Shown one piece after another: positions 26,190 through 34,295 of a stretch of DNA of 64,000 nt. Position 1 is the first letter of the stretch; each line of letters begins with the position of its first letter. Made by a program: the position numbers and the translations under genes. Source of the stretch: Nocardioides panzhihuensis (GTDB taxonomy: Bacteria > Actinomycetota > Actinomycetes > Propionibacteriales > Nocardioidaceae); assembly GCF_013408335.1 (NCBI RefSeq), contig NZ_JACBZR010000001.1:186001-250000 (forward strand), written 5' to 3'. The notes under the pieces were generated by a model. That model had not been told where the DNA came from, did not search any database, and saw nothing but the letters and a program-made list of their open reading frames with translations.

Positions 26190-27320
26190 ATGAAGACCGA
26201 CATCTGCGAGCTGCTCGGCATCGAGATCCCGCTGCTTGCGTTCAGCCACTGCCGCGACGTCGTCGCAGCAGTCACCAACGCTGGTGGCTTCGGCGTCCTC
26301 GGTGCTTCCTCGCACACGGCCGACGAGCTCGAGGCCGAGCTCGCCTGGATCGACGATCAGGTTCATGGCAGGCCGTACGGCGCCGACATCGTCGTGGCCG
26401 ACAAGTTTGAGGGCAAGGGCGAGCGCCTGAGCGGTGACCAGCTGCTTGCCCGGATCCCGGAACAGCACAAGACATTCGTGGCTGGGGTGCTCACCGAGCA
26501 CGGGATCGAGGCGGCGCATGACGAAGTGGCCGGGATCCTGGGACAAGCCCTGAGCGACGACAAGGGCGAACAGCTGCTCGACGTGTGCTTCAGGCATCCG
26601 ATCAAGCTGATCGCCAACGCGCTGGGGGTTCCCCCGCAATACATGATCGACCGCGCCAAGTCCGAGGGGGTGCCGATCGCGGCCCTCGTCGGCGCCAAGG
26701 AGCACGCCCTCAAGCAGGTTCGTGCAGGCGTCGACGTGATCATTGCCCAGGGCACCGAGGCCGGTGGGCACTGCGGGGAGGTGAGCACCATGGTGCTGGT
26801 GCCCGAGGTCGCCGATGCGTTGCGCGCCGAAGGATCGAGCGTTCCGGTCCTTGCGGCCGGAGGAATCGTCACCGGTCGGCAGATGGCCGCCGCTGTCGCG
26901 CTCGGTGCGGCCGGCGCCTGGACCGGATCGGTCTGGTTGACAACCCCGGAGGCGGAGACAGCGCCCCACACGGTCCAGAAGATGCTCGCGGCATCGTCTC
27001 GAGACACGGTCCGGTCGAAGGGCCGCACCGGGAAACTCTCCCGCCAATTGAAGTCTGCCTGGACCGAGGCCTGGGCTGCCGAAGGTGCCCCGTCGCCCCT
27101 GCCGATGCCGATGCAGTCCTACATCAGTGAGCCGAGCCTGCGACGCATCGATGCGCTCGCCGAGCGCGGTGACGAGGGGGCGCAGGCGCTGGCCACCTAC
27201 TGGGTCGGCCAGGGCGTCGGTCTGATGAACCGGCAGAAGTCCTCACGCGACGTCGTACTCGAGATGGCCGAGGACTACCTCGACGCCGTGGAACGGCTCA
27301 AGACGTCGCTGGACGGCTGA
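26190..27320 (+). CDS. Nitronate monooxygenase / 2-nitropropane dioxygenase-like FMN enzyme
   Basis: A 376-residue NMO-family TIM barrel. It shows GGFGVLGASSHTADEL near the N-terminus, GTEAGGHCGEVSTMVLVPEV (about 190) and PVLAAGGIVTGRQMAAAVALGAAGAWTGS (phosphate-binding, about 222). Members adjoining steroid catabolism genes (IpdC) act as flavin hydroxylases or reductases on CoA esters, so nitronate oxidation is not assured. It begins three bases after the fusion gene and its 3' end overlaps the convergent TetR gene by 23 bases. Confidence 0.85.
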   Translation: MKTDICELLGIEIPLLAFSHCRDVVAAVTNAGGFGVLGASSHTADELEAELAWIDDQVHGRPYGADIVVADKFEGKGERLSGDQLLARIPEQHKTFVAGVLTEHGIEAAHDEVAGILGQALSDDKGEQLLDVCFRHPIKLIANALGVPPQYMIDRAKSEGVPIAALVGAKEHALKQVRAGVDVIIAQGTEAGGHCGEVSTMVLVPEVADALRAEGSSVPVLAAGGIVTGRQMAAAVALGAAGAWTGSVWLTTPEAETAPHTVQKMLAASSRDTVRSKGRTGKLSRQLKSAWTEAWAAEGAPSPLPMPMQSYISEPSLRRIDALAERGDEGAQALATYWVGQGVGLMNRQKSSRDVVLEMAEDYLDAVERLKTSLDG

Positions 27321-27909
27321 CTGCTGCAAGCAGAAACCGCGCCAGGTGGTCTGTGTCGCCAGTCGTGGGTGCCTGCTCGTTCCAGAGCAGGTCCTGGAGG
27401 ACGCCTATCACGGCGCTCGCGGACGCCCGGGCGTCCCGGCGGGGATCGGACGAGCCGAGATCGACCAGGACCGGCTCGAAGACTGAGGCGAGTGTCTCCT
27501 CGAAGGTGACCTGCTCCCGCGCACCGTTGCTCGCGCGGGAGAGTGCAAGGATGTTGCGCGTCGATCTACCCACCCGCGGTCCTGCCTGCTTGAGCATCGT
27601 GTCGATGACGACGTGGAGCTGTTGTGCCGGGTCCGCGTGGCCGGAGAGCTTGTGCTCGACGTGGGCCACCATGCGCCGGCAGCCGTCCTCGACCACGGCG
27701 GCCACGAAGCGGTCCTTGCTGCCGAAGTAGCGATAGAAGGCCTCGTTGGACACCTTCGCTGCCTTGACGATCTCACCGACCTTGGGGTTCGTGCCGGCGC
27801 CCAGCAGGTCGCGGCCAGTCTCGAGAAGCCTTGCCACCTCGACCTCTGCGGCGCTCCTGCGGTTGCGAAGGCTGCGATCGACGGCAGAGCTCACGAGATC
27901 CTCGGTCAT
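27298..27909 (-). CDS. TetR-family transcriptional regulator
   Basis: A 203-residue TetR protein starting at ATG 27909: HTH at about 25-70 (GTNPKVGEIVKAAKVSNEAFYRYFGSKDRFVAAVVEDG). Its stop lies inside the convergent gene upstream. Two direct repeats CAGAACG-k-GGT, 21 bases apart, lie immediately before it (27922-27953) and are the likely binding site. Confidence 0.87.
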   Translation of the reverse strand: MTEDLVSSAVDRSLRNRRSAAEVEVARLLETGRDLLGAGTNPKVGEIVKAAKVSNEAFYRYFGSKDRFVAAVVEDGCRRMVAHVEHKLSGHADPAQQLHVVIDTMLKQAGPRVGRSTRNILALSRASNGAREQVTFEETLASVFEPVLVDLGSSDPRRDARASASAVIGVLQDLLWNEQAPTTGDTDHLARFLLAAVSRPATS

Positions 27910-27921
27910 AGCCGGAGTGTA

Positions 27922-27953
27922 CAGAACGGGGTGCTGATGAATCAGAACGTGGT
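27922..27953 (-). promoter_or_regulatory. Direct repeats CAGAACG(G/T)GGT upstream of TetR
   Basis: CAGAACGGGGT at 27922-27932 and CAGAACGTGGT at 27943-27953: 10 of 11 bases identical and exactly 21 bases (two helical turns) apart, just upstream of the TetR start. The second also fits the AGAAC-n3-GTTC pattern seen at 17,773 and 49,560. Confidence 0.45.
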
Positions 27954-28025
27954 TCAGGAAGGACGTCCGAGGGCGGCCCAAGGGGAGAGGGACGCATGTC
28001 CATTCGCACCCGGATTCGCTCTCTT

Positions 28026-28046
28026 AGTTCAATCAGTTATCTATAT
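28026..28046 (+). promoter_or_regulatory. AT-rich repeated element (copy h) upstream of the crotonase operon
   Basis: AGTTCAATCAGTTA is an exact match to the first two blocks of the 21-bp element. The third block is degenerate. It lies 104 bases before the start codon at 28151, in a 240-base intergenic region. Confidence 0.5.
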
Positions 28047-28150
28047 CTGTGTTAGCATTGCCACCACAGAACCTCGGGTACCCATGGTCACCCGTTGAAT
28101 CGACTTCTGCGACGGCCAGGCCGTTGGCAGCTGGAACCACGGAGGCACAG

Positions 28151-28915
28151 ATGACAGGCGAGGTCCTTCTCGAGCGTCGTGACGGAGTGCTCATCATCAC
28201 GATGAACCGGCCCGAAGCGAAGAACGCCGTCACCGAGACCGTCGCCAAGGCCATTGCGGAGGCGGTCGACGAGCTCGACGGCAGTGACGACCTGCGGGTC
28301 GGTGTCCTCACCGGCGCAGGCGGCAGTTTCTGTGCCGGCATGGACCTCAAGGGCTTCCTGCGAGGCGAGACTCCCGTCGTCGAGGGGCGTGGACTCGCAG
28401 GCCTGACGTTGCGTCCGCCCCGCAAGCCATTCATCGCCGCGGTCGAGGGCTGGGCTCTCGCCGGGGGCTTCGAGATCCTGCTCGCGTGCGACATGGTCGT
28501 GGCCGCCGAGACGGCGAAGTTCGGTGTTCCCGAGGTGAAGCGCGCGCTGGTCGCCGGCGCCGGTGCGGCCATGCTGTTGCCCGGACGCGTCCCGCTCCCG
28601 ATCGCCTTGGAGCTCTTGTTGACGGGGGACCCGATCACCGCTGCGCGGGCGGCGGAGCTGGGCCTGGTCAACCGGGTCGTCGGCGAGGGCGGCGCGCTCG
28701 ATGCGGCCATCGACCTTGCTCGCACCATCGCCGCGAACGGCCCGCTCGCGGTCGCGGTGACCAAGCAGATCGCCCGCTCGGCCGGCGACTGGACCCTCGA
28801 GGAAGGCTGGAAGCGCCAGGAGGAGCTGATGACCCCGGTCTTCGACTCCGACGACGCCCGCGAGGGTGCAACCGCATTCGCCGAGAAGCGTCCGCCAGTC
28901 TGGACCGGACGCTGA
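28151..28915 (+). CDS. Enoyl-CoA hydratase/isomerase (crotonase)
   Basis: A 254-residue crotonase: MNRPEAKNAV, oxyanion-hole loop AVEGWALAGGFEILLACDMV (about 100) and VPEVKRALVAGAG (about 125) with the Glu kept. It begins at ATG 28151 behind GGAGG. It is first in an operon of at least seven genes running to 34,179. Confidence 0.92.
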   Translation: MTGEVLLERRDGVLIITMNRPEAKNAVTETVAKAIAEAVDELDGSDDLRVGVLTGAGGSFCAGMDLKGFLRGETPVVEGRGLAGLTLRPPRKPFIAAVEGWALAGGFEILLACDMVVAAETAKFGVPEVKRALVAGAGAAMLLPGRVPLPIALELLLTGDPITAARAAELGLVNRVVGEGGALDAAIDLARTIAANGPLAVAVTKQIARSAGDWTLEEGWKRQEELMTPVFDSDDAREGATAFAEKRPPVWTGR

Positions 28916-28916
28916 T

Positions 28917-30410
28917 ATGGGCAGTCGAGAACGATTCCGTCAGCTCCTCACCGAGGCTCCGGCAGCGACGCAGGCCATCGAGCACGACCTCCAGTGGTTC
29001 ACCTGGAGCCAGCTCCGCGACGTCGCCGACAGTCTTCAGGCCTTACTCGAACGCCTCGGCGGAGACGCCCTCCGGGTCGGCGTGATTCTTGAGAACCGCC
29101 CCGAGCACGTGGCGTCTCTCATAGGCCTGATCGCCAGGGACCACTGCATCGTCACCCTGAGTGGACTCCAGCCACCCCAGCGACTGTCGGCGGACCTCGC
29201 CGCGAGCCGGGTGCCGGTCCTTGTCGGCTCTCCGGAGGCGCTTGCCCGCGAAGGCGTGCTCGCCGCCGCCGGTGACGCACTGGTGCTCGCACTCTCCTCG
29301 TCGGGTGTCACCGTGGTCCACGGGGGTGGGCGCGTCGCGACGCGGGAGGAGGACCGCAATCACGGCGTGGTCATCGAGATGCTCACGTCCGGTACGACAG
29401 GTCCGCCCAAGCGGGTGCAGCTCCGCGAGAGCCAGTTCGACACTGCGCTGGGCACGAGCGTCCCATCTCCCTCACAGGAGCGGCTCTTTCGCAGTGGTGT
29501 CACGGTGGTCTGCACCCCATTGGTGCACATCGGCGGATTCTGGGGCGCGTTGGCACCTCTCTATGCCGGACGCCGGATCGTCATCATGCCGAAGTTCGAT
29601 CTTGAGACTTGGGTGCGCGCGATCGAGAAGCACCGGCCGCGCGCGGCCGGCCTGGTCCCTGCCTCCCTTCGGGCAATCCTTGACGCAGGCGTACCCCCCG
29701 AGCGTCTCGACAGTCTCGAGGTGGTCACCAGCGGGACGACCTACTGCCCGCCCGAGCTGATCGACGCGTTCATCGATCGCTACCAGGTGCGTGTGCTGCC
29801 GACGTACGGCGCAACAGAGTTCGCTGGCGCAGTCGCGACGTGGTCCCGTGACCTCCATATGAAATGGTGGTCGCGCAAGGCCGGGAGCGCCGGTAGGGCC
29901 ATGCCCGGGGTCGAGCTCAAGGTGACTGACGACGACGGCAACGAGGCAGCCTCCGGAGAGCCCGGCCTGCTGCAGATCAGAACGGCCCAGTCCCCTGTCG
30001 GGCCCAACGCCTGGCAGCGGACCTCCGACCTGGCGTCGGTCGACTCCGAGGGCTTCCTGTGGATCCACGGCCGAGCTGATGACGCCATCATCCGGGGCGG
30101 ATTCAAGGTTCACCCCGAACAGGTCAAGGCCGCGCTCGAGCAGCACCCATCCGTCCGCGAGGCCACGGTGGCCCCGCTCCCCGACGATCGCCTCGGCGCA
30201 GTCCCCGTGGCAGCTGTCGAGCTCGAGGCCTCGTCGGGTCCAGTCGGCTCCGAGGATCTGCGGAACCACTGTCGCACGATCCTCACCCCCTACGAGATCC
30301 CGGTCTACGTCGCCGTGCTGGACGCCCTGCCCCGCACGCCGTCGTCCAAGGTGAGCCGGGTCGAGACGCTGGCGCTGATCGAGGCACAGCGAAAGGGTGC
30401 GGCGGTGTGA
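28917..30410 (+). CDS. AMP-forming acyl-CoA ligase
   Basis: A 497-residue ANL-superfamily ligase. The P-loop motif EMLTSGTTGPPKRVQL is near residue 160, YGATEFAG near 300, and the hinge GRADDAIIRGGFKVHPEQV near 385; the catalytic Lys is in RTPSSKVSRVE at the end. It activates a free carboxylate to its CoA ester via an acyl-AMP. The ATG at 28917 is one base after the crotonase stop. Confidence 0.88.
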   Translation: MGSRERFRQLLTEAPAATQAIEHDLQWFTWSQLRDVADSLQALLERLGGDALRVGVILENRPEHVASLIGLIARDHCIVTLSGLQPPQRLSADLAASRVPVLVGSPEALAREGVLAAAGDALVLALSSSGVTVVHGGGRVATREEDRNHGVVIEMLTSGTTGPPKRVQLRESQFDTALGTSVPSPSQERLFRSGVTVVCTPLVHIGGFWGALAPLYAGRRIVIMPKFDLETWVRAIEKHRPRAAGLVPASLRAILDAGVPPERLDSLEVVTSGTTYCPPELIDAFIDRYQVRVLPTYGATEFAGAVATWSRDLHMKWWSRKAGSAGRAMPGVELKVTDDDGNEAASGEPGLLQIRTAQSPVGPNAWQRTSDLASVDSEGFLWIHGRADDAIIRGGFKVHPEQVKAALEQHPSVREATVAPLPDDRLGAVPVAAVELEASSGPVGSEDLRNHCRTILTPYEIPVYVAVLDALPRTPSSKVSRVETLALIEAQRKGAAV

Positions 30411-31960
30411 ACGCCGTTCCGGCAACCCTCGGCGAGGCGCTTCGCGCCTCGGCGAAGACGTTCGCCGACTGTCGGTTCACCGTGATCAGTGACGTCCGTC
30501 CGTGGGAGGGCACACTCGGCGAGCTCCTGGCCGAGGCGCAGGCACTGGCCGTCGGCCTGCACGCACGTGGGGTCGGGCCCGGCGATGTCATAGCTCTCCA
30601 GCTGCCCAACTGGCGCGAGGGCGCGGTGCTGCAGGCAGCAGCAGCCCTGGTCGGCGCCGCTTCGCTGCCGATCGTCTCGACGTACGGCGCCCGCGAGGTC
30701 GGGTTCATCCTTCGCGACTCCGGCGCCAAGGTGCTCGCCCTGCCCGAGAGCTGGCGCGCCCGCTCGGCCGACGACCTCCTCGGTGACCCTGCGCTCGGGG
30801 CCACCCCGGCGCTCGAGAATGTCGTGGTGGTGGGGGACCGGGCTCCCCGAGGAGCGAGCACGTGGGCCGAGGTACTCGGCGACCCGGTCGACTACCGCAG
30901 TCCCGACGTCGACCCCGACCAGCTCGCCACCATGGTCTACACCTCCGGCACCACCGCAGATCCGAAGGGCGTACAGCACACGCACCGGTCGATCATGGTC
31001 GAGCTCCACGCCCCCAACGTGCTGGCGGGGGCCGGACCCGGCACCTCGCACCTGGCGGTCTTCCCGTCGGGCCACGTTGCTGGCCTGATCGGACTGCTGC
31101 GCGCGCTCCTGCACGGCACGCCAACGGTCACCATGGACGTCTGGAACGGTGAGCGGGCGATCGAGCTCGCTGACCAGTACGCCGTCACCGCCACCTCCGG
31201 CGCGCCAGTGCACCTTGCCGCGTTCCTCGACGCTCGCGATCGCGGCGACGCCGACCTGTCCCACCTGACCGAGTTTCTCGTCGGTGGCGCGAGCGTGCCG
31301 GCCTCCCTGGTTGAGCGGGCCGATGCTGCCGGTGTGGTGGCCTACCGGGCCTACGGCTCCACCGAGCACCCGACGATCTCGAGCGGCGGCGTCGGAACGC
31401 CGCTGCAGAAGCGGGCCTTCACCGACGGGCTTGTCGTGGAGGGCAACGAGGTGCGCATCCTGGACGGGGACGGCCTCGACGTGCCCCCCGGAGTCGACGG
31501 CGAGATCGTCACCCGTGGCGCGGAGGTTTTCCGGGGCTACCGTGACTCGACGCTGGACGCAGCGGCGTTCACTGCCGACGGCTGGTACAGGACGGGTGAC
31601 ATCGGCCGGCTCGACGCCGACGGCTACCTGACGGTCACGGACCGGCTCAAGGACATCATCCTCCGAGGCGGCGAGAACATCTCGTCGAAGGAGGTCGAGG
31701 ACACCCTGGCCCGGCATCCGAGGGTCGGCGAAGTCGCCGCGGTCGGCAGCCCGGACGATCGCTTCGGCGAGCGAGTGGCCGTCTTCGTGGTTCTGCGCGA
31801 GGGAACGACCCTCGACCTTGACGAGATAGACGCACACTTCAGGGAGGCCGGCGTCGCCCGGCACAAGACGCCCGAGGTGGTCAAGGTTGTCACCGACCTG
31901 CCACGGACAGCGTCGGGCAAGGTGCAGAAGTTCGCGCTCCGCAGCGAGCTCACCGCATGA
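30407..31960 (+). CDS. AMP-forming acyl-CoA ligase (cyclohexanecarboxylate-CoA ligase-like)
   Basis: A 517-residue ANL ligase, GTG start overlapping the previous stop. Motifs: MVYTSGTTADPKGVQHTH (about 180), YRAYGSTEHPTISSGG (about 310), WYRTGDIGRLDADGYLTVTDRLKDIILRGGENISSKEVE and the C-terminal RTASGKVQK Lys. The second of two adjacent ligases; the two share only family motifs, so they probably use different acids. Confidence 0.9.
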   Translation: MNAVPATLGEALRASAKTFADCRFTVISDVRPWEGTLGELLAEAQALAVGLHARGVGPGDVIALQLPNWREGAVLQAAAALVGAASLPIVSTYGAREVGFILRDSGAKVLALPESWRARSADDLLGDPALGATPALENVVVVGDRAPRGASTWAEVLGDPVDYRSPDVDPDQLATMVYTSGTTADPKGVQHTHRSIMVELHAPNVLAGAGPGTSHLAVFPSGHVAGLIGLLRALLHGTPTVTMDVWNGERAIELADQYAVTATSGAPVHLAAFLDARDRGDADLSHLTEFLVGGASVPASLVERADAAGVVAYRAYGSTEHPTISSGGVGTPLQKRAFTDGLVVEGNEVRILDGDGLDVPPGVDGEIVTRGAEVFRGYRDSTLDAAAFTADGWYRTGDIGRLDADGYLTVTDRLKDIILRGGENISSKEVEDTLARHPRVGEVAAVGSPDDRFGERVAVFVVLREGTTLDLDEIDAHFREAGVARHKTPEVVKVVTDLPRTASGKVQKFALRSELTA

Positions 31961-31998
31961 TCGACCCACACCAGCACGAGAACAGAGGAGACCTGACC

Positions 31999-32304
31999 AT
32001 GGAACTGCGAGTCGGACTGGCCCTGGCCAGCGCGGTGGACAGCACGAACGTCATCGTCACCAAGGCACCCGCGGGTGACATCGCACTGACCTGTGGTGGC
32101 GTCCCATTGATTGCCAAGGGCAGCACCGCGCCGGCGGTCGAGGCCGACCCGGAGCATATGAAGGGGAGCCTGCTCGGCAAGCGCTACGTCGACCCCGACG
32201 AGGTCATCGAAGTCCTCGTCACCAAGGGCGGCGACGCGTCGCTAGCCCTCGACGGCGTACTCCTCGAGCAGGCCGGGGCCAAGGCCCTGCCCTCCTCCGA
32301 CTGA
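31999..32304 (+). CDS. Small conserved-looking protein of unknown function
   Basis: A 101-residue protein starting at ATG 31999 behind GAGGAG (an in-frame ATG at 31957 overlaps the ligase stop and is less likely). It contains VIVTKAPAGDIALTCGGVPLI with a single Cys, and a hydrophilic tail. No signal peptide or known domain. Its place between a CoA ligase and a hydratase subunit suggests a pathway-specific role, which cannot be named. Confidence 0.6.
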   Translation: MELRVGLALASAVDSTNVIVTKAPAGDIALTCGGVPLIAKGSTAPAVEADPEHMKGSLLGKRYVDPDEVIEVLVTKGGDASLALDGVLLEQAGAKALPSSD

Positions 32305-32318
32305 CGGCCCGGCCGACA

Positions 32319-32784
32319 ATGGCCGTGATGCCGATCGAGCGCGGCAAGATCCGGGAGTATGCCCGGGCGACCGCAGCTGATCGGCCGGCGTACGTCGACG
32401 CACTGCGCCCCCCCGGTGCCGCCCACGTTCCTGGCGACCGTGGTCTTCTGGGAGGACCTGGCCAGTGTCTTCGCGGATCCCCGTCTCGCCGAGGAGCTGT
32501 CCCGGCTCGGGATCGTCTTCGATGTGCAGAGCCTCCTCTCGCTGGAGCAGGAATACATCTTCCACGGTCCGCTGCCGCGCGCCGGCGACGAGCTGCACAC
32601 CTGCTTGGTCCTTCGAGAGGTGACGCAGACGCCCACCCGGCGCGGACGGATGGCTCGAGTCTGCTTCGCGGTCGAGTTCAGGGACCCGGACGGCATCCTC
32701 CGCGCAGAGTGCCGCTACACGTCGGGTGTCTTCGCCGGCGTCACCACGTCCACGCACCCGACATCGATCGGCACGGAGGCATGA
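32319..32784 (+). pseudogene. MaoC/FAS1-like hydratase subunit with a frameshift
   Basis: The first frame reads MAVMPIERGKIREYARAT then DRPAYVDAL, the standard N-terminus of FAS1-like (MaoC N-terminal) dehydratases. After a run of seven C at 32408-32414 the homologous continuation, VPPTFLATVVFWEDL through VCFAVEFRDPDGILRAECRY, is in the next frame. Removing one C restores a protein of about 154 residues. The MaoC gene following after one base is its expected partner subunit. This may be a sequencing error in the C run or an inactivated hydratase. Confidence 0.82.
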
Positions 32785-32785
32785 C

Positions 32786-33208
32786 ATGAGCCTGGCCCCG
32801 GGCACTGAGCTGCCGGCCCGTATCTTCGGCCCGATCACGATGACCGACATCGTGGCCTACCAGGGCGCCAGCGGCGACCTCAATCCGATGCACTACGATG
32901 ACGATCTCGCCCGATCGGCCGGCTATCCCGCTGCGTTCAGTGTCGGGATGCTGGGTGCGGGCTATCTCGCTGCACTCTGCAGCGAGCACCTGGGTGAAGA
33001 GTCGGTCCGCCGCTTCCGGACAAGGTTTCGAAAGGTTGTTCAGCGCGGTGAGGTCCTGACCGGGACTGCGGTGGTCACCCGTCTCTTCGAGGAGGAGGGC
33101 GAGGCACGCGCCGAGCTCACCCTCGCGCTCACCAACGCACACGGAGATGTCGTGGTCGACGGGGATGCTGAGTTCGTCCTCACGGCCGACGGGCAGGCCG
33201 CTCTGTGA
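32786..33208 (+). CDS. MaoC-like (R)-specific enoyl-CoA hydratase subunit
   Basis: A 140-residue single hotdog with the hydratase motif GDLNPMHYDDDLARSAGY (Asp and His of the catalytic dyad, about 35). In actinobacteria such subunits pair with a FAS1-like subunit, as in ChsH1/ChsH2; that partner is the frameshifted gene upstream. Confidence 0.9.
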   Translation: MSLAPGTELPARIFGPITMTDIVAYQGASGDLNPMHYDDDLARSAGYPAAFSVGMLGAGYLAALCSEHLGEESVRRFRTRFRKVVQRGEVLTGTAVVTRLFEEEGEARAELTLALTNAHGDVVVDGDAEFVLTADGQAAL

Positions 33209-34179
33209 GGGCCGTCCGATGCGAGGCTCACGGCGCGCCCGAGACGCTCGTGCTCCGTGATCTGCCGGACCTGACGGCACGGCCGGGCCAGGTCGTCGTC
33301 GACATTCACGCCGCTGCGCTCAACTTCCCTGACGTCCTGACCGTGGCCGACCGCTACCAGGTCTCGACGCCAGTGCCCTTCACCCCAGGTAGCGAGTTCG
33401 CCGGAGTGGTCCGCGAGGTCGGTGACGGCGTCACCGACTGGTCGCCCGGCGACCGGGTCATGGGCACCCGCGCGGTCGGCGCCTTCGCCGAGCAGATCGC
33501 CGCGGCCCCCGCGGATCTGAGAGTGGTGCCGGAAGGTCTGGACCTCGTGCACGCAGCAGTGTTTCAGGTGACGTACTCCACGGCGTACCACTCCCTCGTC
33601 ACTGCCGGAGGGCTGCGGGTCGGTGAGTGGGTCGTCGTGCTCGGTGCCTCGGGAGGGGTTGGATCGGCAACGGTCGACATCGCGCACCGACTCGGGGCAC
33701 GGGTGCTCGCAGCTGCCTCAGACCCACGTCGTCTTGAACTCGCTGTCCGCCTGGGGGCGGATGCGTCCATCGACTACGCCACCGAGGACCTCAAGGGACG
33801 CATCAAGGAGATCACCGACGGCGGCTCCGACCTGGTGGTCGACCCGGTCGGGGGCGCGTACGCGGAGCAGGCGCTGCGGGCCATCCGATGGGGAGGCCGG
33901 TTCGTGAGCGTCGGTTTCGCCGCGGGGGACGTACCGCGCATCCCACTGAACCTCGTGCTGCTGAAGAACGTCACGGTGCGAGGCATGGAGCTGCGGTCCT
34001 GGTCCCAGCAGATGCCCGAGGCGTTCGCAGCGGCCGACGCGGAGTTGGCGCGGCTGGTTGCTGAGGGCATGCGTCCGGAGGTCTCGCGGACCCGCCCCCT
34101 CACGGAGACAGCAAAGGCGCTCGCCGACGTCGCTAGGCGCAAGGCGCTCGGCAAGACCGTCATCGACGTCCGAGGCTGA
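33205..34179 (+). CDS. Zinc-independent NADPH:quinone oxidoreductase-like (MDR)
   Basis: A 324-residue medium-chain reductase without the zinc ligands. It has VVVDIHAAALNFPDVL, GSEFAGVVREVG, the NADP motif VVVLGASGGVGSATVDIA (about 143-160) and VVDPVGGAYAEQALRAIRWGGRFVSVGF. Such enzymes reduce quinones or the double bond of enoyl compounds, including enoyl-CoA. GTGA overlap with the MaoC gene places it last in this operon. Confidence 0.9.
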   Translation: MRAVRCEAHGAPETLVLRDLPDLTARPGQVVVDIHAAALNFPDVLTVADRYQVSTPVPFTPGSEFAGVVREVGDGVTDWSPGDRVMGTRAVGAFAEQIAAAPADLRVVPEGLDLVHAAVFQVTYSTAYHSLVTAGGLRVGEWVVVLGASGGVGSATVDIAHRLGARVLAAASDPRRLELAVRLGADASIDYATEDLKGRIKEITDGGSDLVVDPVGGAYAEQALRAIRWGGRFVSVGFAAGDVPRIPLNLVLLKNVTVRGMELRSWSQQMPEAFAAADAELARLVAEGMRPEVSRTRPLTETAKALADVARRKALGKTVIDVRG

Positions 34180-34210
34180 CCCGGCGGGTTTCGAGCCAGC
34201 CTACCGTTTG

Positions 34211-34231
34211 AGTTCAATCATTGTACTATTC
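34211..34231 (+). promoter_or_regulatory. AT-rich repeated element (copy i) upstream of an acyl-CoA ligase operon
   Basis: AGTTCAATCATTGTACTATTC-like copy with an exact first block, 64 bases before the start codon at 34296. It marks a new transcription unit after the reductase gene. Confidence 0.45.
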
Positions 34232-34295
34232 GAACCACTGGGGATAACCTTGTGACAGCGGCCACATGAAGACGTGGCCACCCGAGGAGGAACCG

